Assembly: GCF_023630705.1 (NCBI RefSeq)
Contig: NZ_JALQEM010000013.1
Span: forward strand, 1 to 64,000
From: Caballeronia sp. GAFFF1
Lineage (GTDB): Bacteria; Pseudomonadota; Gammaproteobacteria; Burkholderiales; Burkholderiaceae
Length of the DNA stretch: 64,000 nt
Reading direction: 5' to 3'
A program made the position numbers and the translations under genes. The notes under the pieces are model-generated. The model was not told where the DNA came from. It saw only the letters and a program-made list of their open reading frames with translations, and did no database searches. Positions 18,160 through 27,820 of the stretch are shown piece by piece (positions within the stretch are counted from its first letter, which is position 1; every line of letters begins with the position of its first letter).

Positions 18160-18323
18160 GGTGCTTTCAGCGCGCGCACCGCGCCCATCACGCAGATCGC
18201 GGGCATTTTTGCCGGACGCCGTGCCGGACAACCGCCCGCAGAACAGCCGCAGACGGCGAAAAAGCCGTCAAAAGCTGCTAAAATCTCAGGTTTTTCGCCG
18301 TACTCCATTCGAAAGGACGCGCC

Positions 18324-19916
18324 GTGCTGTCTACCGCCAATATCACCATGCAATTCGGGCCCAAGCCCCTCTTCGAGAACATCTCGGTCAAGTTCGGCGA
18401 AGGCAATCGCTATGGCCTGATCGGAGCGAACGGCTGCGGCAAGTCGACGTTCATGAAGATTCTGGGCGGCGATCTCGAACCGTCCTCCGGCAACGTCATG
18501 CTGGAACCGAACGTGCGTCTCGGCAAGTTGCGTCAGGACCAGTTCGCGTACGAAGACATGCGCGTGCTCGACGTCGTCATGATGGGCCACACCGAAATGT
18601 GGGCCGCGATGACCGAGCGCGACGCGATCTACGCGAACCCGGACGCCACCGACGACGACTACATGCGCGCCGCCGAACTGGAAGCGAAGTTCGCGGAATA
18701 CGACGGCTACACCGCCGAAGCGCGCGCAGGCGAACTGCTGCTCGGCATCGGCATCAACATTGCCGATCACACCGGTCCGATGAGCAACATCGCGCCGGGC
18801 TGGAAACTGCGCGTGCTGCTCGCGCAGGCGCTGTTCTCGAAGCCCGACGTGCTGCTCCTGGACGAGCCGACCAACAACCTCGACATCAACTCGATCCGTT
18901 GGCTGGAAGACGTGCTCAACCAGTACAACTCGACGATGATCATCATCTCGCACGATCGGCACTTCCTGAACCAGGTCTGCACGCACATGGCGGACATGGA
19001 CTACGGCACGCTGAAAATCTGGCCGGGCAACTACGACGACTACATGCTCGCGAGCACGCAGGCGCGCGAGCGTCAGCAGGCCGCGAACGCCAAGGCGAAG
19101 GAACGCGTGGCCGACCTGCAGGACTTCGTGCGCCGCTTCTCGGCGAACAAGTCGAAGGCGCGCCAGGCTACCAGCCGCCTGAAGATGATCGACAAGATCA
19201 AGATCGAGGAATTCAAGCCGTCGTCGCGGCAGAACCCGTTCATCCGCTTCGACTTCGAGAAGAAGCTGCATAACATTGCGGTGGTGGCCGAAAGCATTAC
19301 GAAGAAGTACGACCGCACCATCTTCCAGAACTTCAGCGTAAGCGTGCAGCCGGGCGAACGCATCGCGATCATCGGCGAGAACGGCGCGGGCAAGACCACG
19401 CTGCTCAAGGCGCTGAAGGGCGCGCTGGAACTGGACGGCGGCACGGTCAAGTGGGCGGAAAACGCGAACGTAGGCTACATGCCGCAGGACACGTACGAAG
19501 AGTTTCCGAAGGACGAGACGCTGACCGAATGGGTCGACCAGTACCGTCAGGAAGGCGACGACGACCAGATGGTGCGCGGCACGCTCGGCCGTCTGCTGTT
19601 CAACGCCGACGACATCAAGAAGAACGTGAAGGTGCTGTCGGGCGGCGAGAAGGGCCGCATGATCTGGGGCAAGCTGATGCTCGGCCGCCACAACGTGCTC
19701 CTGATGGACGAGCCGACCAACCACATGGACATGGAGTCGATCGAGTCGCTGCAGATCGCGCTGGACAAGTACGAAGGCACGCTCATCTTCGTGTCGCACG
19801 ACCGCGAATTCGTGAGCGGGCTGGCGAACCGGATCATCGAGGTGAAGACGGACGGCACGCTGCGGGACTTTGGCGGAAATTACGAGGATTTCCTGGCAAG
19901 CCAGGGAATTCAGTAA
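18324..19916 (+). CDS. ybiT: ABC-F ATPase, YbiT-type
   Basis: 530 aa, the same length as E. coli YbiT, with a GTG start preceded by GAAAGGA. It has two ABC domains and no membrane segment. The first has Walker [10 protein letters not shown] (about 34-42), the YbiT-characteristic [15 protein letters not shown] in place of a standard signature, and [12 protein letters not shown] charged linker with [15 protein letters not shown] precedes the second domain, which has Walker [10 protein letters not shown] (about 353), LSGGEKGRM and [15 protein letters not shown] proteins of this kind act on ribosomes, binding the E site to resolve stalled or paused translation. Confidence 0.92.
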   Translation: MLSTANITMQFGPKPLFENISVKFGEGNRYGLIGANGCGKSTFMKILGGDLEPSSGNVMLEPNVRLGKLRQDQFAYEDMRVLDVVMMGHTEMWAAMTERDAIYANPDATDDDYMRAAELEAKFAEYDGYTAEARAGELLLGIGINIADHTGPMSNIAPGWKLRVLLAQALFSKPDVLLLDEPTNNLDINSIRWLEDVLNQYNSTMIIISHDRHFLNQVCTHMADMDYGTLKIWPGNYDDYMLASTQARERQQAANAKAKERVADLQDFVRRFSANKSKARQATSRLKMIDKIKIEEFKPSSRQNPFIRFDFEKKLHNIAVVAESITKKYDRTIFQNFSVSVQPGERIAIIGENGAGKTTLLKALKGALELDGGTVKWAENANVGYMPQDTYEEFPKDETLTEWVDQYRQEGDDDQMVRGTLGRLLFNADDIKKNVKVLSGGEKGRMIWGKLMLGRHNVLLMDEPTNHMDMESIESLQIALDKYEGTLIFVSHDREFVSGLANRIIEVKTDGTLRDFGGNYEDFLASQGIQ

Positions 19917-19941
19917 GTCGGCGAGTTCGGCCGCAGAAGAG

Positions 19942-19967
19942 AAAAAAGCCGCGTTCGCGGCTTTTTT
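19942..19967. terminator. Bidirectional terminator after ybiT
   Basis: The stem gccgc/gcggc with a GTTC loop (19948-19961) is flanked by A6 and T6, so it can end transcripts on either strand. It lies 25 bp past the ybiT stop. Confidence 0.9.
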
Positions 19968-20129
19968 CGTTTGCAGACGCCGGTTTTGTCGTGTCGGGCA
20001 ACCGGCAACCCCGCATCGGCAGCCCATCCCAGGTTTCGCCATGGCGGAGGCGGATGCCGCTTTCTGGGTCCGCCAATCGCATGTTAAGCAGGGCCGGCCG
20101 CACGATCAACCAGTCCGACCGGCCAATTT

Positions 20130-20333
20130 TCACAGCTTGTCGTTGCGAAACCGCATCGCGGTTCCCTCGCGCGTGATCCGCTCCCAGATCACGCGCTTTT
20201 CCTTGTCGCTCAGGAACACCCAGTTCGAGACTTCGCCCGCCGTGCGGCCGCAGCCTTTGCAGACTTCGTCGAAAAGCGTGGAGCACACGCCGATGCAAGG
20301 GCTGTCGGGAAGGTCGTGGAGAATCGAAGACAT
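20130..20333 (-). CDS. DUF1289 small cysteine-rich protein
   Basis: 67 aa from the ATG at 20333 (MSSILHDLPDSPC); an in-frame ATG at 20366 would add 11 residues and overlap pldA. Four cysteines in SPCIGVC and EVCKGCGRT, followed by EVSNWVFLSDKEKRVIWERI, define the DUF1289 family. The cysteine pairs suggest a small metal site, probably zinc. Function is unknown. It follows pldA closely on the same strand and is probably co-transcribed with it. Confidence 0.88.
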   Translation of the reverse strand: MSSILHDLPDSPCIGVCSTLFDEVCKGCGRTAGEVSNWVFLSDKEKRVIWERITREGTAMRFRNDKL

Positions 20334-20355
20334 GAGCGGGATCGTCGGAAATGAA

Positions 20356-21636
20356 TCAGCGGGCAATACTGTAGCCTATACGCGCGATCCAGTGATGCCG
20401 CTGGTTGTAGTCCAGAATGTCCTCGCCGTAGCCGTTGAAATAGCTCACGAAGACATAGCCGCCCCACGCGCTGCCGATCAGCTTCGCGAGCGGATAGGTC
20501 AGTTGCGAATCGACGCTGCCGTACCAGTGCTTCGTGCCCTTGCGCAGCGTGGTCGCGAGCTGCCAGCTATCCGGGCTGCCGTATTTGACGAGGAAATCGA
20601 CGTACCCGCGATAATCCGCGATATCTTCGTTGCCGCTCTTCGACAGGTAGTAGTAGAACTTCGGCGATAGCGTCAGGTGATTGCTGTTGATGTCGCCGAA
20701 GTCCCAGGTCGGTCGCACGAACGCGATGTTGATCGCGCGCGACTCGGGGCCGCTTCGCCCGTTCGACTCATGCCCGATACCCGCCGCCACGCCCATGCGC
20801 GTGAAAAGCGGGCTCTTCCAGCCGGTGTCCTGCACGTAGTAGAAAAGCTGCGGCTGATAGCTCGTGTCGCGAAAGGGCGCGGACGGCGCCGACAGGTTCC
20901 AGATCGACGTCTGCGTGTACGCGAAATACAGGTTGTCGAGAAAGCCGCGCGAGCGCGGATCGTCGGGCAGATGCAGCCGGTATTTGAAGCTGAACTGGAA
21001 CTTGGCGAGATTGTCGCCGTTGCGGCCGTCGGCGAAATAGATCGGCTCGAAGGTCGAGAAGCGGCCTGAGAGCATGGTGTCGGTCGTCGTGGTCGGCACG
21101 TCGGACGTGTTTGCAACGGCGGCCGCGCTGGCGAGTTGCGTCGGCGTCGCCGCTTGCGTCTCGCGCTTCTCCGCGGCGACCACCTGCGTCTGATCCTCGC
21201 CTCGATTCAGCGTGACGAGCATCGGCGAGGCATCGAAGCCGACCGGATCGATCTTGATCGTGCCGCGCGCCGAGTCCGGCCAAGGCGCGGAATAACGCAC
21301 GCGTCGATACTGTCCCGGCGCGAGCCGCAGGCGGTCGGGTGTCTTCGGATCGCGCGCGAGGGCGAGCGGGGCGGGCGGCAAATCGCCGTTGGTCAGGCGC
21401 ACGGTGAGTTGCTTCGGCACGTCCACGGTGAGCGGCTTCTCGTCGTCGTCGGTATAAAGCAGCGTCAGTTCGAGCGGTTGCGCGGCCGCCGCTTCGCGCG
21501 CCGGCTGCAGCACGGCGACGGTCGCGTGGGCGCCGGCTCCGACGGAGAGACCCGACACAAGGAAAATGCACCGCAGCGCGCGGCGGGTTCGAAGGTTGAT
21601 GAACGGAATCGCAAGCAAACGGGGGCCTGAGGCCAT
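20356..21636 (-). CDS. pldA: Outer-membrane phospholipase A1 (OMPLA)
   Basis: 426 aa from the ATG at 21636, chosen because AACAGGA lies upstream and a signal peptide follows (a longer start at 21708 is possible). The active-site block is GHESNGRSGPESRAIN, with His, Ser (two residues on) and Asn (fourteen on) in the same spacing as E. coli His142/Ser144/Asn156. The C-terminal ~250 residues form the 12-strand barrel. An N-terminal ~150-residue extension without a known domain precedes the barrel, making the protein well longer than E. coli PldA. The enzyme hydrolyses misplaced outer-leaflet phospholipids after calcium-dependent dimerisation. Confidence 0.92.
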   Translation of the reverse strand: MASGPRLLAIPFINLRTRRALRCIFLVSGLSVGAGAHATVAVLQPAREAAAAQPLELTLLYTDDDEKPLTVDVPKQLTVRLTNGDLPPAPLALARDPKTPDRLRLAPGQYRRVRYSAPWPDSARGTIKIDPVGFDASPMLVTLNRGEDQTQVVAAEKRETQAATPTQLASAAAVANTSDVPTTTTDTMLSGRFSTFEPIYFADGRNGDNLAKFQFSFKYRLHLPDDPRSRGFLDNLYFAYTQTSIWNLSAPSAPFRDTSYQPQLFYYVQDTGWKSPLFTRMGVAAGIGHESNGRSGPESRAINIAFVRPTWDFGDINSNHLTLSPKFYYYLSKSGNEDIADYRGYVDFLVKYGSPDSWQLATTLRKGTKHWYGSVDSQLTYPLAKLIGSAWGGYVFVSYFNGYGEDILDYNQRHHWIARIGYSIAR

Positions 21637-21801
21637 GTAGTCGGCATCCTGTTGGCAAAAGGGGGATCGTCGGATGGCGGTCGGACTGCGGCCGCACTGT
21701 GGTCTCACGGCGTCCGACGAAGAGCACGAACTTTCGATCCTAACCGGATGACGCCGACCTTGCCCGGACGCCCGCTCGCTCTCGTGAGCGACGAGGGGCG
21801 T

Positions 21802-23133
21802 TCAATGCCCCGTCGCCGCCTGCCAGAGCATCGCGGCATTGAGTGCGACGATCACGCTCGCGCATCCCCACGACAGCAGGAGCGGCACCCGCGCGATGCG
21901 CCAGCGGCCCATGAGGCCGGCGTCCGAAGCGAAGCGCACGAGCGGGATCACCGCGAGCGGCAGCTGCACGCTCAGGACGACCTGCGTGGCGACGAGCAGC
22001 GCGTTCGAGCCGTGCTGGCCGAAGCTCGCCACCGCCGCCAGCGCGGGGCCGATCGCGAGCCCGCGCGTGAGCAGCGCCCGCGCCCAGCGCGCCACTTTCA
22101 GATTCAGAAAGCCTTCCATCACGGCCTGGCCGGCAAGCGTGCCGGTCACCGTCGCGTTGAGTCCGCACGCAAGGAGCGCCGCCGCGAACGTAATGCCCGC
22201 CCAGTGACTGCCGACGAGCGGCGCGATGAGCCGATGCGCGTCCGCCAGATCGTCGACTTCGGCGTGGCCGCCCGCGTGGAAGACGGCGGCCGCCACGATC
22301 AGCAGCGACGCATTGACGATGAACGCAATCGCGAGCGACGCGAACGTGTCGATGTTCACGCCCTTGAGCGCGTCGCCGATCGCTTCGTCGTCGCGGTCCG
22401 CCGCATGGTCGCGCACGAGCGACGAGTGCAGATAGAGGTTGTGCGGCATCACGGTTGCGCCGAGCACGCCGGCCGCGAGCCAGAGCATGCCGGCGTCGCG
22501 GATCAGGGCGCGCGGCGGCGCGAAGCCTGCCAGCGCCTCATGCCACGCCGGATGCGCGAGCGCAAGCTGGATCACGAAGCAGAAGCTCACGAAGAGGATC
22601 AGCGCGGTCACGGCGCGCTGCAACGGCCGCTTGCCGCGGCTTTGCAGCGCGAGCATCGCGAACGTGCCGACCGCCGACATCAGCACGCCCACCGTGAGCG
22701 AGACGCCGAGCAGCATCTGCAAGGCGACCGCGCTGCCGACCACTTCCGCGACGTCGCACGCGATGATCGCGACTTCGCACGCGAGCCACAGCACGATGGT
22801 GGTGCGGCGGCTGTAGCGTTCGCGGCAAAGCTGCGCGAGATCGCGCCCGGTGACGACTCCCACGCGCGAGGCCACCCACTGGAGCAGCATGCCCATCAGG
22901 CTCGCAAGCAGCACGACGAAAAGGAGTTGATAGCCGTAACGCGCGCCGCTGGAAAGCGCCGTCGCCCAATTGCCGGGGTCCATGTAGCCGACGGCGATGA
23001 GCGCGCCGGCTCCGGCGAACGAGTACCAGCGGCCGCGCGGCCGCCGGGGCGGGACATCGCGCGTGCCGGGGCGGGACGGTGCGCCGGACTTCGAGGCGGA
23101 AAGTTGAGCAAGCGCGGACGGGTTGGTGTTCAT
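21802..23133 (-). CDS. mntH: NRAMP-family Mn(II)/divalent metal:proton symporter
   Basis: 443 aa from the ATG at 23133, about eleven transmembrane helices. The two metal-binding motifs of the family are intact: DPGN in VGYMDPGNWATAL (helix 1) and MPH in GATVMPHNLYLHSS (helix 6). It imports manganese, and possibly iron, using the proton gradient. The frame is open for another 84 codons upstream, but that stretch lacks membrane segments or similarity. It is transcribed away from potF across a 514-bp region that carries a perfect inverted repeat. Confidence 0.94.
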   Translation of the reverse strand: MNTNPSALAQLSASKSGAPSRPGTRDVPPRRPRGRWYSFAGAGALIAVGYMDPGNWATALSSGARYGYQLLFVVLLASLMGMLLQWVASRVGVVTGRDLAQLCRERYSRRTTIVLWLACEVAIIACDVAEVVGSAVALQMLLGVSLTVGVLMSAVGTFAMLALQSRGKRPLQRAVTALILFVSFCFVIQLALAHPAWHEALAGFAPPRALIRDAGMLWLAAGVLGATVMPHNLYLHSSLVRDHAADRDDEAIGDALKGVNIDTFASLAIAFIVNASLLIVAAAVFHAGGHAEVDDLADAHRLIAPLVGSHWAGITFAAALLACGLNATVTGTLAGQAVMEGFLNLKVARWARALLTRGLAIGPALAAVASFGQHGSNALLVATQVVLSVQLPLAVIPLVRFASDAGLMGRWRIARVPLLLSWGCASVIVALNAAMLWQAATGH

Positions 23134-23647
23134 GCAGACGGTGGCCTCGAGGTGCGGTGCGACGGCGCGCTCGGGCGGTTCCCGAGGCCGCCGTGGCAGC
23201 GTGCGTGACGGATAAGCGTGACGGATGCCACGACGGCGACGCTTTCCCGCGACGCACGCCGGTTGGTTAAGCAACGACTGTTCCGCTGATCGTTTCCAAG
23301 GCCCAGAAGCGCCGCGTGCCCTTTTCGCGGCGGGACGAAAAGGGCACGCGACGGGCGGCCGGATGACCACCACGAATATTGACATTACTGCCGGCTTTCG
23401 GCGCGGCGCGCGGTTTTATCCGGTGTCGCGCGGGGCGATTAGGGGCTAAAATGCGCGCACTTTTGCGGGCAACGGGCGTTGGCGCCGTCGCCCGTGTGCT
23501 TTGCGCGACAAGCGGCGCATTATTTTTTGTCGCACTTCGGTTTAGTGGTAGTTTTCGGGGTTTTACAGGCTGTCGCGGGCCGCTCGACCAGACCAGGCGG
23601 ACCGCGTGCGCGATGCCATCGAGAAGTCGGAACAAGGGAGAATCGAG
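23134..23647. promoter_or_regulatory. Divergent mntH/potF control region
   Basis: 514 bp without a convincing gene. The main feature is a 15-bp perfect inverted repeat (23313-23327 with 23336-23350) with an 8-base loop. A TTGACA at 23379-23384 could be a -35 element, but no matching -10 lies at normal spacing. A TAAAAT-like -10 is seen near 23447. I looked for a yybP-ykoY manganese riboswitch ahead of mntH and did not recognise one. Confidence 0.5.
23313..23350. repeat. Perfect 15-bp inverted repeat upstream of mntH
   Basis: cgcgtgcccttttcg at 23313-23327 pairs fully with 23336-23350, leaving loop cggcggga. It lies between divergent genes, so it cannot be a terminator for either in the usual sense. 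It could be an mRNA leader hairpin of mntH, a regulator site or an extragenic palindrome. Confidence 0.85.
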
Positions 23648-24751
23648 ATGAACAACAAACTGGCGAAGCTCGCGGGCGCGCTCGGCTGCGCGGCGATGCT
23701 GCTTCCGCTCGGGGCATCGGCGAAAGATACGCAACTCAACGTGTACAACTGGTCGGACTACATCGCCAAGGACACGATCCCTAACTTCACCAAGCAGACG
23801 GGCGTCAAGGTGAAGTACGACAATTACGACAGCGACGACACCCTGCAGGCCAAGCTGCTCACGGGCAATTCGGGCTACGACATTGTCGTGCCGACAAGCA
23901 ATTACGCCGGCAAGCAGATTGCCGCGAACATCTTCTCGCCGCTCGACAAGTCGAAGCTGCCGAACCTGAAGTATCTCGATCCCACGTTGATGCAACTCGT
24001 CGCGGGCGCGGACCCCGGCAACCAATACGCGGTGCCCTGGGCGTACGGCACGACCGGCCTCGGCTATAACGTCGACAAGGCGAAGCAGATTCTCGGTGCG
24101 AACGCCGAACTGAACAACTGGGACATCCTCTTCAAGCCCGAAAATATTTCGAAGCTGAAGGCGTGCGGCGTGTCCGTGCTGGATGCGCCCGACCAGATGT
24201 TCGCCGCCGCGCTGCATTACATCGGCAAAGACCCGATGAGCACGAACCCGGCGGACTATCGCGAAGCACTCGCAATGCTGAAGAAGATTCGCCCCTACAT
24301 CACGCAGTTCAATTCGTCGGGCTATATCAACGACATGGTCGGCGGCGACGTCTGCTTCACGTACGGCTGGTCGGGCGACGTGGTGATTGCCAAGCACCGC
24401 GCCATCGAGGCGAAGAAGCCGTTCAAGATCGATTACTACATTCCGAAGGGCGGCGCGCCGATCTGGTTCGACGTGATGGCGATTCCGAAGGACGCGAAGA
24501 ACAAGGAAGCCGCGCACGAGTGGATCAACTACATCGAGACGCCGCAGGTGCACGCAGCGATCACGAACGCGGTGTACTACCCGAGCGCGAATCTGGAAGC
24601 GCGCAAGTATGTGAGCAAGGACGTGGCGGACGACCCGGCGGTGTATCCGTCGCAGGACGTGCTCAAGACCCTGTTCCTGCTAAAGCCGCTGCCGCCCGAG
24701 ATCCAGCGTCTGCAGACGCGGCTCTGGACGGAATTCAAGTCCGGCCGCTAA
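23648..24751 (+). CDS. potF: Putrescine ABC transporter, periplasmic binding protein
   Basis: 367 aa from the ATG at 23648, with AAGGGAG upstream. A signal peptide ending near ASA-KD is followed by LNVYNWSDYIAKDTIPNF, the hallmark N-terminus of PotF/PotD polyamine-binding proteins. VPWAYGTTGLGYNVDK and FDVMAIPKDAKN are family blocks. It captures putrescine (or spermidine) in the periplasm and delivers it to PotHI. A hairpin follows immediately and then potG, so potF is probably made in excess over the membrane components. Confidence 0.94.
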   Translation: MNNKLAKLAGALGCAAMLLPLGASAKDTQLNVYNWSDYIAKDTIPNFTKQTGVKVKYDNYDSDDTLQAKLLTGNSGYDIVVPTSNYAGKQIAANIFSPLDKSKLPNLKYLDPTLMQLVAGADPGNQYAVPWAYGTTGLGYNVDKAKQILGANAELNNWDILFKPENISKLKACGVSVLDAPDQMFAAALHYIGKDPMSTNPADYREALAMLKKIRPYITQFNSSGYINDMVGGDVCFTYGWSGDVVIAKHRAIEAKKPFKIDYYIPKGGAPIWFDVMAIPKDAKNKEAAHEWINYIETPQVHAAITNAVYYPSANLEARKYVSKDVADDPAVYPSQDVLKTLFLLKPLPPEIQRLQTRLWTEFKSGR

Positions 24752-24783
24752 GTCGACGGAACCGGTTATTCATTGAAATGACG

Positions 24784-24807
24784 AAGCCCTCGGACCTCCG
24801 GGGGCTT
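24784..24807 (+). terminator. Attenuating hairpin between potF and potG
   Basis: A 10-bp stem with one G-U pair (24784-24793 with 24798-24807) and an ACCT loop is followed by tgttcgtg. It lies 32 bp past potF and 65 bp before potG on the same strand, which suggests partial termination. Confidence 0.65.
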
Positions 24808-24872
24808 TGTTCGTGATTCGTCGGCGCAGGTGAAAGCGGCGAACCACAGACGCAGGAGTCGAACACGCAATC

Positions 24873-26045
24873 ATGAGTGAGCAGTCGAGCGCGTTGAAGG
24901 CAGCGCCACAATCGGGCCGGCCGCAGCCGGGCAGTGCGGCATCCGGTCCGGGCACGGACGACAACTTCGTGCAGGTCGTGAACGTCGTCAAGAAATTCGG
25001 CGAGACGGTGGCCGTTCGGGGCGTCGATCTGTCGGTGAAGAAGGGCGAGCTATTCGCGCTGCTCGGCAGTTCCGGATGCGGAAAGTCGACGCTGCTGCGC
25101 ATGCTGGCGGGCCTCGAATCCGTGACGGAAGGGCAGATCCTGATCGACGGCGAAGACCTCGCGAAGATGCCGCCGTACCGCCGGCCGGTCAACATGATGT
25201 TCCAGTCGTACGCGCTCTTTCCGCACATGAGCGTGGAGTCGAACGTCGCGTTCGGGCTGAAGCAGGAAGGCGTGAAGGGCGGCGAGCTGAAAGACCGCGT
25301 GGAGAACGCGCTGCAACTCGTGCAGATGGCGCAGTACGCGAAGCGCAAGCCGCATCAACTTTCCGGCGGGCAGCAGCAGCGCGTGGCGCTCGCGCGCAGT
25401 CTCGTCAAGCGTCCGAAGCTGCTTTTGCTCGACGAGCCGATGTCCGCGCTCGACAAGCAGATTCGCCAGCGCACGCAGATGGAGCTCGTGAACATTCTCG
25501 ACAAGGTCGGCGTCACCTGCATCATGGTCACGCACGACCAGGAAGAAGCGATGACCATGGCGAACCGCCTCGCCGTGATGAGCGAAGGGCGAATCGTGCA
25601 GCTCGGCACGCCGCATGAAGTCTACGAATATCCAAATACGCGCTTCTCGGCGCAGTTCATCGGCTCGACGAATCTCTTTGACGGCAATGTCGTCGAAGAC
25701 GAGCCGGACCACATCTTCGTCGAGTCTTCCGAGCTGCCGGTGCGCCTGTACGTGAGTCACGGCATTACCGGGCCGCTCGGCATGCCGGTGACCATTTCCG
25801 TGCGTCCCGAACGCATCGCGCTCACGCGCAAGCCGCCGGAAGGCGCGTTCAACTGGGGCCGCGGCAAGATCACCAACATCGCGTACATGGGCGGCTACAC
25901 GCTCTATCACGTGACGCTCGACAGCGGCAAAACCGTGGTCGCGAATCTGTCGAGCCTCGCGATCGGCGAGATCGAATCGCCGACGTTCGACGACGAAGTC
26001 TACGTGCGCTGGAGCGCGTCGGCGGGCGTGGTGCTGACGTCATGA
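24873..26045 (+). CDS. potG: Putrescine ABC transporter, ATPase
   Basis: 390 aa. Walker A GSSGCGKST (about residues 68-76), signature LSGGQQQR, Walker B LLLLDEPMSALD, and a C-terminal TOBE domain (about 290-385) fit PotG. It powers putrescine import through PotH and PotI. The stop overlaps the potH start in ATGA (26042-26045), so translation is coupled. The first ~30 residues are a polar Ser/Pro/Gly tail before the ABC domain. Confidence 0.95.
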   Translation: MSEQSSALKAAPQSGRPQPGSAASGPGTDDNFVQVVNVVKKFGETVAVRGVDLSVKKGELFALLGSSGCGKSTLLRMLAGLESVTEGQILIDGEDLAKMPPYRRPVNMMFQSYALFPHMSVESNVAFGLKQEGVKGGELKDRVENALQLVQMAQYAKRKPHQLSGGQQQRVALARSLVKRPKLLLLDEPMSALDKQIRQRTQMELVNILDKVGVTCIMVTHDQEEAMTMANRLAVMSEGRIVQLGTPHEVYEYPNTRFSAQFIGSTNLFDGNVVEDEPDHIFVESSELPVRLYVSHGITGPLGMPVTISVRPERIALTRKPPEGAFNWGRGKITNIAYMGGYTLYHVTLDSGKTVVANLSSLAIGEIESPTFDDEVYVRWSASAGVVLTS

Positions 26046-26950
26046 TGATGAACGTGCTCAAGCGCATTGGCGTGAGCGGGCGCACCGCGGTCATCGCCGG
26101 GCCGTATCTGTGGCTGTTGCTGCTGTTCTTCGTGCCGTTCCTGCTGGTCGTGAAGATCAGCTTCGCGGACAGCGAACTCGGCATTCCGCCGTACACGCAA
26201 CTCGTGGCGATGAAAGACGGCGTGATGAACATCGCGCTGGATTTCTCGCACTACGCGTTCCTGTTGACGGACAGCCTGTACTTCGCGACCTACATGAATT
26301 CGCTGCTGGTCGCGGCGGTTTCGACGGTGCTGTGCCTCCTGATCGGCTATCCGATGGCGTATTACATCGCGCGTTCCAATCCGGCTACGCGCAATGTGCT
26401 GATGATGGCCGTGATGCTGCCGTTCTGGACGTCCTTCCTGATTCGCGTGTACGCGTGGATCGGCATTCTGAAGAACAACGGACTCCTGAATAATTTCCTG
26501 ATGTCGATCGGCCTGATTCATACGCCGATCGAGCTGTATCACACGAATATCGCCGTCTATATCGGCATGGTGTATTCGTATCTGCCGTTCCTCGTGATGC
26601 CGCTCTACGCGCATCTCGTGAAGATGGACCTGACCTTGCTCGAAGCCGCTTACGACCTCGGCGCGAAGCCGTGGAAGGCGTTCGTGCACATCACGCTCCC
26701 GCTGTCGAAGAACGGCATTATCGCGGGATGCCTGCTCGTGTTCATTCCGGCGGTGGGCGAGTACGTGATTCCGGAACTGCTCGGCGGCGCGGATACCTTG
26801 ATGATCGGCCGCGTCATGTGGAACGAGTTCTTCGATAACGCCGACTGGCCGATGGCTTCGGCCGTCACCTGCGCGATGGTCCTGCTGCTGCTCGTGCCGA
26901 TGGCGCTTTTCCAGCACTTCCAGGCGAAGCAACTGGAGGAAAATCGATGA
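26042..26950 (+). CDS. potH: Putrescine ABC transporter, permease 1
   Basis: 302 aa, six predicted transmembrane helices. The EAA-type coupling loop is EAAYDLGAKPWKAFVHITLPL, which contacts the ATPase. The start is the first of two tandem ATGs overlapping the potG stop. The family partner potI follows with another ATGA overlap at 26947-26950. Confidence 0.95.
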   Translation: MMMNVLKRIGVSGRTAVIAGPYLWLLLLFFVPFLLVVKISFADSELGIPPYTQLVAMKDGVMNIALDFSHYAFLLTDSLYFATYMNSLLVAAVSTVLCLLIGYPMAYYIARSNPATRNVLMMAVMLPFWTSFLIRVYAWIGILKNNGLLNNFLMSIGLIHTPIELYHTNIAVYIGMVYSYLPFLVMPLYAHLVKMDLTLLEAAYDLGAKPWKAFVHITLPLSKNGIIAGCLLVFIPAVGEYVIPELLGGADTLMIGRVMWNEFFDNADWPMASAVTCAMVLLLLVPMALFQHFQAKQLEENR

Positions 26951-27768
26951 TCAAGCCGAGCCGTTCGCTGCAAATCACCGCGTTGGGAATCGGGTTCGCC
27001 TTTCTGTATATCCCGATCATCAGCCTCGTCGTGTACTCGTTCAACGACTCGCCGCTCGTCACCGTGTGGACCGAGTTCTCGCTGAAGTGGTATCGCGCGC
27101 TGTGGTCCGACGACGAACTCATCAACGCCGCGTGGCTGTCGCTGCGCATCGCGTTTCTGACGGCGTGCGCGTCGGTCGTCATCGGGACATGGGCCGGCTT
27201 CGTGCTCGCGCGCATGGGGCGCTTTCGCGGCTTCACGCTGTACACCGGCATGATCAACGCGCCGCTCGTGATTCCCGAAGTCATTCAGGGCATCTCGCTG
27301 CTGCTGCTTTTCGTCGAAATGGCGAAGCTGATCGGCTGGCCGGCGGGGCGCGGAATCTTCACCATCTGGATCGGGCATGTGATGCTGTGCATCTCGTATG
27401 TCGCGATCATCGTGGAATCGCGCGTGCGGGAACTGAATCCGTCGCTCGAGGAAGCCGCGCTCGATCTCGGCGCGACGCCGCTGCGCGTGTTCTTCTCGAT
27501 CACGCTGCCGCTCATCTCGCAGGCGCTCGTCGCGGGCTGGCTGCTGTCGTTCACGCTGTCCATCGACGACCTCGTGTTGTCCGCGTTCCTGTCCGGGCCA
27601 GGATCGACGACACTGCCGCTCGTCGTGTTTTCGCGCGTGCGTCTCGGCCTGAATCCGGAGATGAATGCGTTAGCGACGCTCTTTATCGCGCTGGTGACGG
27701 TGGGAGTGATCGCGGCGAACGTCTTCATGCAGCGCAGCGAGCGGCGGCGGCTCGCGGCGGTGAGTTGA
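26947..27768 (+). CDS. potI: Putrescine ABC transporter, permease 2
   Basis: 273 aa, six predicted helices. The EAA loop reads EEAALDLGATPLRVFFSITLPL, and the late block SIDDLVLSAFLSGPGSTTLPL is typical of PotI/PotC. With PotH it forms the membrane channel. It is the last gene of potFGHI, closed by a strong hairpin. Confidence 0.95.
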   Translation: MIKPSRSLQITALGIGFAFLYIPIISLVVYSFNDSPLVTVWTEFSLKWYRALWSDDELINAAWLSLRIAFLTACASVVIGTWAGFVLARMGRFRGFTLYTGMINAPLVIPEVIQGISLLLLFVEMAKLIGWPAGRGIFTIWIGHVMLCISYVAIIVESRVRELNPSLEEAALDLGATPLRVFFSITLPLISQALVAGWLLSFTLSIDDLVLSAFLSGPGSTTLPLVVFSRVRLGLNPEMNALATLFIALVTVGVIAANVFMQRSERRRLAAVS

Positions 27769-27790
27769 CGCGTTCACGCTCGCAAGCGAG

Positions 27791-27814
27791 AAAACGGCCC
27801 CGGAAGGGGCCGTT
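27791..27814. terminator. Terminator between potI and the convergent dehydratase gene
   Basis: A 9-bp perfect stem (27793-27801 with 27806-27814) with a GGAA tetraloop. Four A residues sit on the left, so the T run serves mainly the minus-strand gene; the hairpin can act on both. Confidence 0.8.
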
Positions 27815-27820
27815 CGCACA

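Noticed and set aside
17955..20042. 695-codon minus-strand frame opposite the ABC-F gene
   Set aside because: Shadow of ybiT and the end of thrC; no domain and no ribosome site.
23134..23350. yybP-ykoY manganese riboswitch ahead of mntH
   Set aside because: I could not find the conserved core; the visible structure is a single perfect hairpin.
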